Below are positions 37,121-45,918 of a stretch of 64,000 bases of DNA, one piece after another; position 1 is the first letter of the stretch; each line of letters opens with the position of its first letter. The notes under the pieces were generated by a model, which worked only from the letters and a program-made list of their open reading frames with translations, was not told where the DNA came from and did not search any database. This stretch comes from Azonexaceae bacterium (GTDB lineage: Bacteria > Pseudomonadota > Gammaproteobacteria > Burkholderiales > Rhodocyclaceae): positions 26,311 through 90,310 of the forward strand of contig SSSZ01000060.1 in NCBI GenBank assembly GCA_009469675.1. The letters run 5' to 3'. A program made the translations under genes and the position numbers.

Positions 37121-38254
37121 CTAACGCATCAACAAGCCGTTGCTGCCGACGATGGCGATATCGACGTAGCGCGAGCCGAGGCGCTCCCGCCGGCCGAAGC
37201 TCACGGAAAAGCCGCCGGCATCGTAGGGTTTCATGCTTTCCAGGGCGGCCAGCAGTTTTTCCCGGGTCGGCTGCGGGCCGGCGCGGCGCAGGGCTTCGAC
37301 CATGACCTTGGCGGCCAGGTAGCCTTCGAAGCGGGTATAGGTCATGCCGCCGGGGGGCAGAAACTCCTTGGGCAGGCTGTCGCTCTCCCGGGCCGCCGCT
37401 ATGCCTCCCCGGCCGGGATGGGGAACGACCTGCGAAAAGGCGATGCCGGCCGATTCGCTCCCCAGGTCGGCCTGCAGGCGCCGGTGGCTGGTTTCGGAAA
37501 GGGCGAAGAGCTGGGGGCGCTGGCCGGTCCGGCGCAATTGCCGGACGAAAGCGGCGGTCGGGGCGTCGGTGCTGATCATCACCACGGCCTGGGGCTGCGC
37601 CGCGGCGATGGCCTTGACCGCGGCCCCGACCTCGCCGTTGTTCCGGTCGTAGGAAGCGGCGGCATGGATTTTGAGGCCGATTTTCTCCAGGGCCCGGTCC
37701 ACCCCGGCCATGGCGTCCCGGCCGAAGGCGTCGTCCTGGTAGAACACGGCGATGCGGTGGATGCCGATGGTCGTCAATTGATCGACGATCTGCTCGGCTT
37801 CGTCGCTATAGCTCGCCCGCAGCCAGAAGGTGTAGGGCGAGTTGGCCCGGCGCAGTTCGTCGGAACCGGTGTAGGGGGCCAACGAAACGACCTGGCGCTC
37901 GGCGATGAGGGGCAGCAGGGCGGCGTAGTTGGCCGTTCCCGCCATGCCGAAAAAGGCCAGGACGCCTTCCTGGTCGAGGAGCCGGCGGGCGTTGGCCACG
38001 GTCTTTTCAACCCCGGCGCCGTCGTCCAGGCTGAGAAGTTCGATGCGGCGTCCATGGACGCCGCCCTTGCTGTTGATCCACTTGAAATAGGCCAGGGCGC
38101 CGTCCCTGTATTCGCCGCCGCGTTCGCCCAGGGGGCCGGAAAGAGGCAGGCTCTGGCCCAGCTTGAGGCTGGCCTGGGCCAGAGCCTGCGCCGCCCCCAG
38201 CCACAGGCACCCGAGGGCGGCAAGTCCGAGTATCGCCCGCTGGCATCGTTTCAT
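37121..38254 (-). CDS. Branched-chain amino-acid-type ABC substrate-binding protein (LivK-like)
   Basis: A 377-residue exported binding protein. The signal MKRCQRAILGLAALGCLWLG ends near residue 27 (AQALAQAS). The mature protein has the type I Leu/Ile/Val-binding fold, with GQSLPLSGPLGERGGEYRDG and the second-lobe stretch RNNGEVGAAVKAIAAAQPQ. GGGAGG precedes the ATG at 38254. No permease or ATPase gene is in the window, so the ligand and transport partner are open. Repeat copy 4 lies just upstream. Confidence 0.88.
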   Translation of the reverse strand: MKRCQRAILGLAALGCLWLGAAQALAQASLKLGQSLPLSGPLGERGGEYRDGALAYFKWINSKGGVHGRRIELLSLDDGAGVEKTVANARRLLDQEGVLAFFGMAGTANYAALLPLIAERQVVSLAPYTGSDELRRANSPYTFWLRASYSDEAEQIVDQLTTIGIHRIAVFYQDDAFGRDAMAGVDRALEKIGLKIHAAASYDRNNGEVGAAVKAIAAAQPQAVVMISTDAPTAAFVRQLRRTGQRPQLFALSETSHRRLQADLGSESAGIAFSQVVPHPGRGGIAAARESDSLPKEFLPPGGMTYTRFEGYLAAKVMVEALRRAGPQPTREKLLAALESMKPYDAGGFSVSFGRRERLGSRYVDIAIVGSNGLLMR

Positions 38255-38359
38255 TACGCTTCCTCCCTCCCCTGCCCCGGTGCCGGCCCGCACGGTTTGG
38301 CAAAAAAAAACGGCCCCGCCCCCGGCCGCGGGGGCAGCAGGCCGCCCAAGAAACGCCTC

Positions 38360-38462
38360 ATACCTATTCGCTTTCCAATCGAGACAGGAAGACGAGCCGA
38401 AGACAGTGCTGGTGCACGGCAAGGCGAAGTCGACAATGGATCGGTTTGAAAGCGCTCGGTAT
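38360..38462 (+). repeat. 103-bp inverted-repeat element, copy 4
   Basis: Plus orientation: left end ATACCTATTCGCTTTCC, right end GAAAGCGCTCGGTAT. The core is conserved (GGAAGACGAGCCGAAGAC, then a GTGCTGgtGCAC hairpin). Its right end abuts the stop codon (TCA, 38462-38464) of the minus-strand 3-hydroxyacyl-CoA dehydrogenase gene. It also lies about 105 bases upstream of the livK-like start. Confidence 0.85.
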
Positions 38463-39313
38463 CAGCGATAGTCGAAGAAGCCGCGCCCGGTCTTGCGCCC
38501 GAGGTAGCCCGCCTCGACCATCTCGACGAGGAGCGGGGCGGGCCGGTACTTGGGATCCTTGAAGCCCTCGAAGAGCACCTGCATCACCGCCAGTTCGACG
38601 TCCAGGCCGATCAGGTCGCACAGGGCGAGGGGGCCGATCGGGTGGTTGGCGCCGAGTTTCATCGCCTCGTCGATTTCGGCGGCGCTGGCGAGTCCCTCGC
38701 CGAGGGCGAAAATGGCCTCGTTCATCATGGGGCAGAGCATGCGGTTCACCACGAATCCAGGGCTGTTCTTGATCTGCACCGGGGTCTTGCCGATGGCCCG
38801 GGATACCGCCTCAACCTGGGCGTAGGTGGCGTCGGAAGTCTGCAGGCCGCGGATCAGCTCGACCAGGGCCATCATCGGCACCGGGTTGAAGAAGTGCATG
38901 CCGATCACCCGATCGGCGCGGCCGGTGGCAGCGGCCAGGCGGGTGATGGAAATCGACGAGGTATTGGTGGCGATGACCGCCTCCGGGCGGGCCAGGGTGT
39001 CGAGTTTCTTGAAGATTTCGAGCTTCAGGGCGAGGTTTTCGGTGGCCGCCTCGATCACCAGGTCGCTGTCGGCCAGGGCCGCGAGGTCGGTGGATACCCG
39101 GATGTGCCCGAGGGCCGCGGCCTTCTGCTCGGCGCTCATTTTCTCTTTCTTGATGAGCCGGTCGAGGCTGCCCGCCACGGTCGCCAGGCCGCGGTCGAGG
39201 GGGGCCCGGGCGATGTCGGTCATCACCACGTCGTAGCCGCAGACGGCAAAGGCCTGGGCGATGCCGTTGCCCATGGTGCCGGCGCCGACGACGCCGATTT
39301 TCTTGATTTCCAT
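38462..39313 (-). CDS. 3-hydroxybutyryl-CoA dehydrogenase
   Basis: Oxidises 3-hydroxyacyl-CoA with NAD in beta-oxidation or butyrate metabolism. The 283-residue protein begins with the Rossmann motif [13 protein letters not shown] and has the catalytic His in [22 protein letters not shown] precedes the ATG at 39313 (MEIKKIG). It follows the acyl-CoA synthetase gene on the same strand after 111 bases. The stop is at the edge of repeat copy 4. Confidence 0.92.
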   Translation of the reverse strand: MEIKKIGVVGAGTMGNGIAQAFAVCGYDVVMTDIARAPLDRGLATVAGSLDRLIKKEKMSAEQKAAALGHIRVSTDLAALADSDLVIEAATENLALKLEIFKKLDTLARPEAVIATNTSSISITRLAAATGRADRVIGMHFFNPVPMMALVELIRGLQTSDATYAQVEAVSRAIGKTPVQIKNSPGFVVNRMLCPMMNEAIFALGEGLASAAEIDEAMKLGANHPIGPLALCDLIGLDVELAVMQVLFEGFKDPKYRPAPLLVEMVEAGYLGRKTGRGFFDYR

Positions 39314-39424
39314 GCTTTCTCCTTCACTGGTCAAATGGGCCGCCGGTATCGGCGGCTTTCCCGGCGGCCGGAACCGCGGCCGGGCGGGGTGTCTGAAGCC
39401 CTTTGCCGGGGCGGCCGGGCCGGC

Positions 39425-41086
39425 CTATTCCTTCTCCCCGGCTGTCGCCAGTTGCCGGCGGGCGGTGTCGCGCAACTGAAATTTCTGGACCTTGCCGGTG
39501 GCGGTCTTGACCAGGGGGCCGAAGACGACGTAGCGGGGGCACTTGAAATGGGCCAGGCGCTCGCGGCAGAAGGCGATGATCTCGTCGGCCCCGACCGCCG
39601 CCGCCCCCGGCCGCAGGGTGACGAAGGCGCAGGGCACCTCGCCCCACTTGGCGTCGGGCGCCGCCACCACGGCAGCTTCCATGATGGCCGGATGGCGGTA
39701 GAGGGCTTCCTCGACCTCCAGGGAAGAAATGTTCTCGCCGCCGGAGATGATGATGTCCTTGGAGCGGTCCTTGACCTCGATATAGCCGTCGGGGTGCCAG
39801 ACGGCGATGTCGCCCGTGTGGTAGTAGCCGCCGGCCAGCGCCCCGGCGGTGGCGGCGCCGTTCTTGAAATAGCCTTTCATCACGGCGTTGCCGCGCAGCA
39901 GAACCTCGCCCAGGGTGACGCTGTCCCGGGGCACCGGCTGCAGCGTAACCGGGTCGGCGACGATGAGCGCCTCGTGGGCCAGCATGCGCACGCCCTGGCG
40001 GGCCATGAGGGCGGCCCGGCTTGCGCCGGGAAGGTCTTCCCAGCCCTCCTGCCAGGCGCAGATCGAAGCCGGCCCGTAGGATTCGGTGGTGCCGTAGAGG
40101 TGGGTGACGCGAAAGCCCAGGGCCTCCATCCTGGCGATCACGGTGGAGGGCGGCGCCGCCCCGCCGACACCGATGTCGACGCGCCGCAGCAGCGGTTTTT
40201 GCTCTTCCGGCCGGGCATGGATGAGGAGGTTGAGGACGATGGGGGCGCCGTGCATCTGGGTGACCCCCTCGCGCCCGATCAAATCGAAGACCGCCCCGGC
40301 CTCGACCCGCCGCAGGCAGACGTGGGTGCCGCCCACCGCCGTCACCGCCCAGGGATAGGTCCAGCCGTTGCAGTGGAAGAGCGGCAGGGTCCAGAGATAG
40401 ACCGTGCGGCTGTTCAGCTCCGACATGAGGGCGTTGGACAAGGCGTTGAGGTAGGCGCCCCGGGCGTGATAGACGACACCCTTGGGGTTGCCGGTGGTGC
40501 CCGAGGTGTAGAGGAGCGACACCGAATGCCATTCGTCCTCGGGAATACGGGGGACGAAATCGGCGGCGCCGGTGGCGAGGAAATCTTCGTATTCGATTTC
40601 GCCCACCCGGGGAAATTCCGGCAGATCGGCGATATCGACGATGGGAATGGGCGCTTCCAGGCTGGCCACGGCCTGCCGGGCGATGCCCCCCAGTTCGGTA
40701 TCGGCCAGGAGCAGGCGGGCGCCGCCGTGGGCCAGGCAGAAGGCGACGGCGGGCGGGTCGAGCCGGGTGTTGAGGGCGTTGAGGACAGCCCCCACCATGA
40801 GCACGCCGAAATGGGCTTCGAGCATGGCCGGCACGTTGGGAGCGAGGATCGCCACCCGGTCGCCGGGGCCGATGCCCCGGGCGGCCAGCGCCGCCGCCAG
40901 GGCGACGCAGCGGTCGTGGAACTGGGCGTAGGTATAGCGCCGGTCGCCGTGCACCACCGCCGTCTTACCCGGATAGGTCTGGGCGGTGCGCAGCAGAAGG
41001 CTGACCGGATTGAGCGGGGCACGGTTGGCGCCGCAACGCCAGAGGCCGTCGCCGTCCGGCTCCGACCCGCGGGTGTCTTCGACCAT
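39425..41086 (-). CDS. Acyl-CoA synthetase (AMP-forming)
   Basis: A 553-residue ANL-family ligase that activates a fatty or similar acid to its CoA ester. The ATP loop is LLYTSGTTGNPKGVVYHARG, the adenylate motif YHTGDIAVWHPDGYIEVKDR, and the catalytic Lys lies in TATGKVQKFQLR. A medium-chain or aromatic substrate is likely; I do not name one. It precedes hbd on the same strand and follows a two-component system gene pair. Confidence 0.9.
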   Translation of the reverse strand: MVEDTRGSEPDGDGLWRCGANRAPLNPVSLLLRTAQTYPGKTAVVHGDRRYTYAQFHDRCVALAAALAARGIGPGDRVAILAPNVPAMLEAHFGVLMVGAVLNALNTRLDPPAVAFCLAHGGARLLLADTELGGIARQAVASLEAPIPIVDIADLPEFPRVGEIEYEDFLATGAADFVPRIPEDEWHSVSLLYTSGTTGNPKGVVYHARGAYLNALSNALMSELNSRTVYLWTLPLFHCNGWTYPWAVTAVGGTHVCLRRVEAGAVFDLIGREGVTQMHGAPIVLNLLIHARPEEQKPLLRRVDIGVGGAAPPSTVIARMEALGFRVTHLYGTTESYGPASICAWQEGWEDLPGASRAALMARQGVRMLAHEALIVADPVTLQPVPRDSVTLGEVLLRGNAVMKGYFKNGAATAGALAGGYYHTGDIAVWHPDGYIEVKDRSKDIIISGGENISSLEVEEALYRHPAIMEAAVVAAPDAKWGEVPCAFVTLRPGAAAVGADEIIAFCRERLAHFKCPRYVVFGPLVKTATGKVQKFQLRDTARRQLATAGEKE

Positions 41087-41198
41087 ATTCTGTCTCCTTC
41101 GCCCGGGGTTTCCGGGGGGGCCGGCAGGGGGCCCGTTTATGGCAGCGATTGTGGCAAGGGCCGGGACGAATCCGTATCGGACTCCTCCCGGAGTCGTG

Positions 41199-41212
41199 TA
41201 GGAATAATCCTA
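41199..41212. promoter_or_regulatory. Inverted repeat TAGGA-ATAA-TCCTA, candidate operator
   Basis: A perfect 5-bp inverted repeat with a four-base spacer in the 141-base gap between the response regulator stop and the acyl-CoA synthetase start. NarL-type regulators bind short inverted heptamers, so this could be the target of the adjacent regulator. No other copy was found nearby. Confidence 0.35.
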
Positions 41213-41227
41213 AAAACCGCCGGTCGG

Positions 41228-41878
41228 TTAGACGGTCAGGCCGTGGCGGATGGCGTAGGAAACCAGTTCGGCATTGCTGCCGAGCTGCAGTTTGGACAAC
41301 ACCCGGGTGCGGTAGGTGCTCACCGTCTTGACGCTGAGCAGAAGGTCGTTGCCGATGGCGGTGAGGGACTGGCCCCGGACGATGCCGAGGAGCACCTGCA
41401 GTTCCCGGTGGGTGAGGGAAAAATGGGGCGGCCGGGCATGGCCGTCGCCGAGGGCGACCACCACCTGGGCGGCCACTTCGGGCGGCACGTAGGCGCCGCC
41501 GCGGAGGACGGCGCGGATCGCCCCGAGGAGCTGGTCGCAATCCATGTCCTTGGAGACGTAGCCGCGGGCGCCGGCACGCAAGGCGGTGACGGCGTACTGC
41601 TCGGCCTGGAACATGCTGAGGACGATGACCGGCAGGCGGGGCCGCTCGCTCTGCATGGCCTTGAGCCATTCGAGGCCGGAGCGGCCGGGCAGGTTGAGGT
41701 CGAGGAGGACGAGCTGGTAATCGCCGGCGCGGATGCGGTTCATCGCCTCGGCGCCGTTGCTCGCCTCGTCGATGACGAAAGCGGCGGCTTCGTCCTGGAG
41801 GAGCCGGCGGATGCCCTTGCGAAAGATGGTGTGGTCGTCCACCAGGAGGATGCGGGCGGGGCTGGCTTCGGCGTTCAT
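41228..41878 (-). CDS. NarL/LuxR-family response regulator
   Basis: A 216-residue response regulator. The receiver has the acidic DD pair (LLVDDHTIFRKG), the phospho-acceptor Asp in LVLLDLNLPG near residue 59, and the Lys in GYVSKD. The C-terminal LuxR helix-turn-helix is LTHRELQVLLGIVRGQ, followed by LSVKTVSTYRTRVLSKL. Its ATG overlaps the stop of the histidine kinase gene (ATGA). The acyl-CoA synthetase gene lies downstream, so it may control lipid-acid use. Confidence 0.9.
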   Translation of the reverse strand: MNAEASPARILLVDDHTIFRKGIRRLLQDEAAAFVIDEASNGAEAMNRIRAGDYQLVLLDLNLPGRSGLEWLKAMQSERPRLPVIVLSMFQAEQYAVTALRAGARGYVSKDMDCDQLLGAIRAVLRGGAYVPPEVAAQVVVALGDGHARPPHFSLTHRELQVLLGIVRGQSLTAIGNDLLLSVKTVSTYRTRVLSKLQLGSNAELVSYAIRHGLTV

Positions 41879-42915
41879 GGGGCCGCCAGGGGAACGCGCA
41901 AGACGAGCCGGGTGCCGCGGGGCCGCCGGGGCAGGAATTCCAGGGTGCCGCCCAGTTCCCTCGCCCGCTCGCCCATGCCGAGCAGGCCCATGGCCCCCGG
42001 GCGGGGCACCGTGGCGGCGAAGCCGACCCCGTCGTCGTCGATGGTCAGGACGAACACCGCGCCGTCCCAGGCAAGATGGACCGAGAGGGTCCGGGCCCGG
42101 GCGTGGCGGCCGACGTTGGTGAGCGCCTCCTGGCAGATGCGGTAGATGTTGTTGGCGTGGCTCTGGGGCAGCGGCAGTTCGAGTTCTTCCGGTTCGAGGA
42201 TGCATTTGACCCCGTAGCGCCGCTGAAACTGTTCGAGTCGGCCCCGGATCGCCGCCAGCAGGCCAAGGTGGTCGAGGACCGCCGGCCGCAGGTCGTCGGC
42301 CACCCGGCGCACGATATCGATGGCCTCGCGGGCCACCCCGTCCATTTCGCCGAGCACCCCGAGCATGGCCGGCGAGCGGGTGCGGCGGGTGAGGCGGCCG
42401 ATGTCCATCTTGAGGGAACTGAGCATGCCCCCCAGTTCGTCGTGCAGTTCCCGGGCGAACTTGGCGCGCTGGGCTTCGCGCAGGGTGTTGATGTAGGCCG
42501 TCAATTCCTGCAGGCGCTGGCGCGAATGCTCGAGTTCGCGCTGGTGGCCGAGGCGCTCGCTGACGTCGAGGCCGATGCCGACCACGGCGGGCCGCCCGCC
42601 GACCTCGACGCGGGCGCCATCGACTTCCATAGAGACGGTGCGGCCGTCGCGGTGCAGGAGTTCGACCACATAGCGCAGCTTCAGGATTTCGCCGTCGATC
42701 CGCCGGCGCACGTTTTCCCGGATGCGCGCCGCCTCGTCGGGACGAGCAATGGCTTCCGGCCCGCGGCCGATGACCTCGTCGGCCGACCGCCCGAGCATGG
42801 CGAGAAAGGTCGGATTGACGTAGGTATAGACGTCGTCCTGAATGACGTAGATGGCCGCCAGGGATTGTTCGACGATCCACTGGAAAGGCAATTCCACGGC
42901 CGCCCCGGAGCTCAT
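41875..42915 (-). CDS. PAS-containing histidine kinase (HisKA_3 type)
   Basis: A 346-residue soluble kinase: a PAS domain (about residues 10-115; IVEQSLAAIYVIQDDVYTYVNPTFL), a coiled coil, then a HisKA_3 phospho-acceptor with His in FARELHDELGGMLSSL. An HATPase domain follows with DDDGVGFA. This is the NarX/UhpB kinase branch, matching the NarL-type regulator it is coupled to. The start at 42915 is uncertain; the frame is open further upstream. No sensor membrane helices are seen. Confidence 0.82.
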   Translation of the reverse strand: MSSGAAVELPFQWIVEQSLAAIYVIQDDVYTYVNPTFLAMLGRSADEVIGRGPEAIARPDEAARIRENVRRRIDGEILKLRYVVELLHRDGRTVSMEVDGARVEVGGRPAVVGIGLDVSERLGHQRELEHSRQRLQELTAYINTLREAQRAKFARELHDELGGMLSSLKMDIGRLTRRTRSPAMLGVLGEMDGVAREAIDIVRRVADDLRPAVLDHLGLLAAIRGRLEQFQRRYGVKCILEPEELELPLPQSHANNIYRICQEALTNVGRHARARTLSVHLAWDGAVFVLTIDDDGVGFAATVPRPGAMGLLGMGERARELGGTLEFLPRRPRGTRLVLRVPLAAP

Positions 42916-43076
42916 CCGGCGCAGCGCGGCGGCACGGAGCCGGCGCCGCGGCGAGGCGGCGGCGAAAAATCCGGGTTGGTCGGGGGGCGGGGGGCCATGG
43001 GCCTTGCTCCGGTGGCCTGCAATGGCGGTCATCTTGCCGGCAATCGCGGCTTGCGGCAAGGCGGCCCCGAGCCGGG

Positions 43077-43505
43077 TCAGGCGGCGGGGCGGGGCCAGAG
43101 GATCATCTGGGTGCAGCGGAAACTGGCGATGGCCCGGCCGTCCTCGCGGCGGAACACGGTGGCGTCCCAGACCTGGGTCTGGCGGCCGCGATGGAGCACC
43201 GTGGCGCGGCAGTCGATGTGGCCGTCGCGGGCGGTGCCGAGAAAATTGCTTTTCAGTTCGATGGTGGTGAAGCCGCTTGCCCCGGCCGGCAGCTCGGCGA
43301 TGCAGCCGTAGCCGCAGGCGGTGTCGGCCAGGGTGACGACGCTGCCGGCGTGGAGGTAGCCGTTGGGGGCGAGTAGTTCGGGGCGCACTTCCATCTCGGC
43401 GCTGATCGCGCCGTCGCCGATTTCCAGCACCCGGATACCGAGAAAGCCGGGGAAGTGCCCCTGGCCGATCCGATTGAAGCGTTCTACTGTTTTTTCGCCA
43501 TGCAT
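43077..43505 (-). CDS. PaaI-like acyl-CoA thioesterase
   Basis: A 142-residue hotdog-fold thioesterase. The signature LLAPNGYLHAGSVVTLADTACGYG places the catalytic Asp and Gly region near residues 44-67, with the second strand TIELKSNFLGTAR. It cleaves acyl-CoA esters. I start it at the ATG at 43505 (MHGEKTVERF). It lies between the kinase gene and ilvE on the same strand. Confidence 0.88.
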   Translation of the reverse strand: MHGEKTVERFNRIGQGHFPGFLGIRVLEIGDGAISAEMEVRPELLAPNGYLHAGSVVTLADTACGYGCIAELPAGASGFTTIELKSNFLGTARDGHIDCRATVLHRGRQTQVWDATVFRREDGRAIASFRCTQMILWPRPAA

Positions 43506-43602
43506 GACAGTCTCCAGAGTGGGGCCGGTGCCATCTTGCCGGCCCGGGCACCGCCAGGCCAGGGCCGGCGACGCCAATCAGCGTGCAAATCCGGACAAGC
43601 CT

Positions 43603-44523
43603 TCACACCGCCGTCAGCCAGTCGCGGTGCCCCGCGTCGTCGCCGTGGACGCAGGCGAAATAGCGCCGCTGCAGTTCCCGCGTCACCGGCCCGGGCCGGC
43701 CGTCGGCGATGCGCCGGCGGTCCACCTCGACGACCGGAGTGATTTCGGCGGCGGTGCCGGTGAACAAGACCTCGTCGGCACAGTAGAGTTCGTCCCGGGT
43801 GATGCGCCGGGCCCCGGTCGGCAGCCCCATTTCCCCGGCCAGTTCGAGCACCGTGCGGCGGGTGACGCCGTCCAGCGCCGAGGTGATCTCGGGTTCGTAG
43901 AGGACGCCGCGCTTGACGAGAAAAACGTTCTCCCCCGCCCCTTCGGCGACGAAGCCGTCGGTGTCGAGGAGAAGCGCCTCGTCGTAACCGTCGGCCTTGG
44001 CCTCGCGGGTGGCGAGGATGGAATTGGCGTAGGTGGAGACCGATTTCGAGCGGCACATCTGGACATTGACGTGGTGCCGGGCAAAGGACGAGACCTTGAT
44101 GCGAATTCCCGCCTCCAGGGCGCCTTCACCCAGATAGGCGCGCCAGGGCCAGGCGGCGATCATGGCGTGGACTTCGGTTCCCGCCGGGTCGATGCCGAGC
44201 TTTTCGGCGCCGAGGAAGAAAAGCGGCCGGATATAGCCGGAGTCCAGGCCGTTATGGACCAGCACGTCGCGGCAGGCGGCGGCCAGGGCCGGGCGCTCGA
44301 AGCCGTGGTCCAGGGCAAGGATGTGGGCCGAATCGAAAAGCCGCTCCAGGTGGTCGTCGAGGCGGAAGAGGGCCGGTCCGGCGGGGGTCCGGTAGGCGCG
44401 GATGCCCTCGAAGACCCCCAGGCCATAGTGCAGGGTGTGGGTCAGCACATGCACCTTGGCTTCCCGCCAGGGAACGAATTGCCCATCCAGCCAGATCCAG
44501 CCGTCGCGGTCGTCCATGCCCAT
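43603..44523 (-). CDS. ilvE: Branched-chain amino acid aminotransferase
   Basis: A 306-residue class IV PLP aminotransferase that makes or breaks down valine, leucine and isoleucine. The stretches THTLHYGLGVFEGIRAY and DGYDEALLLDTDGFVAEGAG are diagnostic; the PLP Lys lies in the CRSKSVSTYANSI region. GGAG precedes the ATG at 44523 (MGMDDRDGW). It borders the inverted segment but is outside it. Confidence 0.92.
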   Translation of the reverse strand: MGMDDRDGWIWLDGQFVPWREAKVHVLTHTLHYGLGVFEGIRAYRTPAGPALFRLDDHLERLFDSAHILALDHGFERPALAAACRDVLVHNGLDSGYIRPLFFLGAEKLGIDPAGTEVHAMIAAWPWRAYLGEGALEAGIRIKVSSFARHHVNVQMCRSKSVSTYANSILATREAKADGYDEALLLDTDGFVAEGAGENVFLVKRGVLYEPEITSALDGVTRRTVLELAGEMGLPTGARRITRDELYCADEVLFTGTAAEITPVVEVDRRRIADGRPGPVTRELQRRYFACVHGDDAGHRDWLTAV

Positions 44524-44636
44524 GCCGCTTCTCCTTGTCGCTTGCAATGACCGGGAGAATCGCGCTGGGCGCTCGCGCTGGCAAACGAATTCGCCGCATG
44601 GCAAGGTGAAGGAAATTCATCCGCGGCGGTGGCCGG

Positions 44637-45719
44637 TCAGATCGAGTAGTCGGCCGACCGGGGACGCTGGCCGCCGTTGGGCAGCGGGAGTTCGAAGCGG
44701 AAGGTGCTGCCGTCGCCGGCGCGGCTATCGACGGTGATCCGGCCGCCCATCAGGGCGGCCAGGCGCTGGGCCAGGGCGAGGCCAAGGCCGATGCCGCCGT
44801 ACTGGCGGGTGGCGCTGCCGTCGGCCTGTTCGAAAGGCCGGAAAAGAGCGGCGGTTTCTTCCGGAGTCATGCCGATGCCGGTGTCGGCGACGGTCAGGGT
44901 CAAGCCGCTCTCGTCGGCGGCAAGCCGCAGGCTGACCTGGCCGGCAGCGGTGAACTTGACGGCATTGGCGAGCAGGACGTCGACGATCTGGGCGAGCCGG
45001 GTGCGGTCGCCCCAGATTTCGGCGGGCAGATCGGGGGCGACCTCGGCGGCGAAGGCCAGGCCCTTCGCCCGCGCCGCCTGTTCCCACGGGGCGACGCTTT
45101 TGGCCAGCAGGGCGCGGGGGTCGAAATAGCCGTTGTCGAGGGTCAGCCGGCCGGATTCCAGGCGGGAAAAATCGAGCACCGTGGTGACGACGCCAAGCAA
45201 GCGGCGGCCCGATTCGAGGATGCGGCCGCTGACTTCCCGCGCCTTGTCGAGATCCTTGGCCCGCTGGCCGACGTGGGCCAGGCCGATGATGCCGTTGAGG
45301 GGCGTGCGCATCTCGTGGCTCATGTTGGCGATGAACTCGCTCTTGAGGCGCAACAGCGTTTCGGCGGCGGCCAGGGCCTGCTCCCGGGCCGCTTCGGCGG
45401 CGCGGCGCTCGGTGACGTCGATGGCGACGCCGATGATGGCCGGCCGCCCGCCGTAGTCGAAGCTCCTGGCTCCGACTTCGACGACGATGGCGCGGCCGTC
45501 CTTGCCCCGAGCCGCGAACTCGATGTCGCAGGATGCGTCCTGGCCGGCGAGAAGGCGCCCGATCACCGCCTCGACCCGGTCCCGGTCGGCCGGGGCAACG
45601 GGGTCGAGGGGGCCGACCGCGACGATCACCTCGGCCGGGCCGGCATAACCGTGGAGGTCGACGAATCCCTGGTTGACGTAGCGAAAGCGAAAATCCTGGA
45701 TAACGAAGATTCCCGCCAC
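44637..45719 (-). CDS. C-terminal half of a split sensor histidine kinase (PAS-HisKA-HATPase)
   Basis: The native sequence runs from 45755 down to 44637; the only internal start is a GTG at 45719, inside the PAS domain. The frame immediately upstream of 45755 meets a stop (about 45766). The order is PAS (FRFRYVNQGFVDLHG), HisKA with His in FIANMSHEMRTPLNGII, then HATPase with VADTGIGMT and GIGLGLAL. There is no receiver domain and no sensor. Read across the right breakpoint of the inversion, the sequence is continuous and in frame with the Cache-HAMP half at 50966-52357. Alone it may make a deregulated kinase, or nothing. Confidence 0.8.
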   Translation of the reverse strand: MAGIFVIQDFRFRYVNQGFVDLHGYAGPAEVIVAVGPLDPVAPADRDRVEAVIGRLLAGQDASCDIEFAARGKDGRAIVVEVGARSFDYGGRPAIIGVAIDVTERRAAEAAREQALAAAETLLRLKSEFIANMSHEMRTPLNGIIGLAHVGQRAKDLDKAREVSGRILESGRRLLGVVTTVLDFSRLESGRLTLDNGYFDPRALLAKSVAPWEQAARAKGLAFAAEVAPDLPAEIWGDRTRLAQIVDVLLANAVKFTAAGQVSLRLAADESGLTLTVADTGIGMTPEETAALFRPFEQADGSATRQYGGIGLGLALAQRLAALMGGRITVDSRAGDGSTFRFELPLPNGGQRPRSADYSI

Positions 45720-45755
45720 TGACTGGTCGACCAGGGCCCGGAAGCGGGCCTCGGA

Positions 45756-45888
45756 TTTCGATGGTCAGCGCGGTGAGGTGGCGCTGCTTGCGCAAAATGC
45801 TTTCGGTGAGGTCGGTGAGGCGGCCGGCGATGGCCTGCAGGGCGGCGGGTTCGGCCGGGTGGCTGAGCTTGAGGTGGAGGTAGGGCAT
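45756..45888 (-). pseudogene. N-terminal part of a split tautomerase
   Basis: The first 44 residues (MPYLHLKLSHPAEPAAL, then RKQRHLTALTIE) are a 4-oxalocrotonate-tautomerase-family N terminus with the catalytic Pro2. The frame continues past 45756 as 343 codons of out-of-frame kinase DNA, so the rest is lost here. The matching C-terminal part, starting TLPAGRWFIGG, lies on the plus strand at 52358-52626. The 133 plus 269 bases add to 402, an exact multiple of three. It is the last gene of the minus-strand run 48354-45756. Confidence 0.82.
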
Positions 45889-45918
45889 GGTGGTTCCTAT
45901 TGCGGTGGGGGTCGGGAC

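Noticed and set aside
38642..42145. A plus-strand open frame of 1167 codons
   Set aside because: It lies opposite hbd, the acyl-CoA synthetase and the regulator/kinase genes, and has the Gly/Val/Asp-rich composition of an antisense shadow in GC-rich DNA.
44725..45888. A 387-codon minus-strand frame starting as a tautomerase
   Set aside because: Only the first 44 residues are tautomerase; the rest is the kinase read out of frame past the inversion breakpoint.
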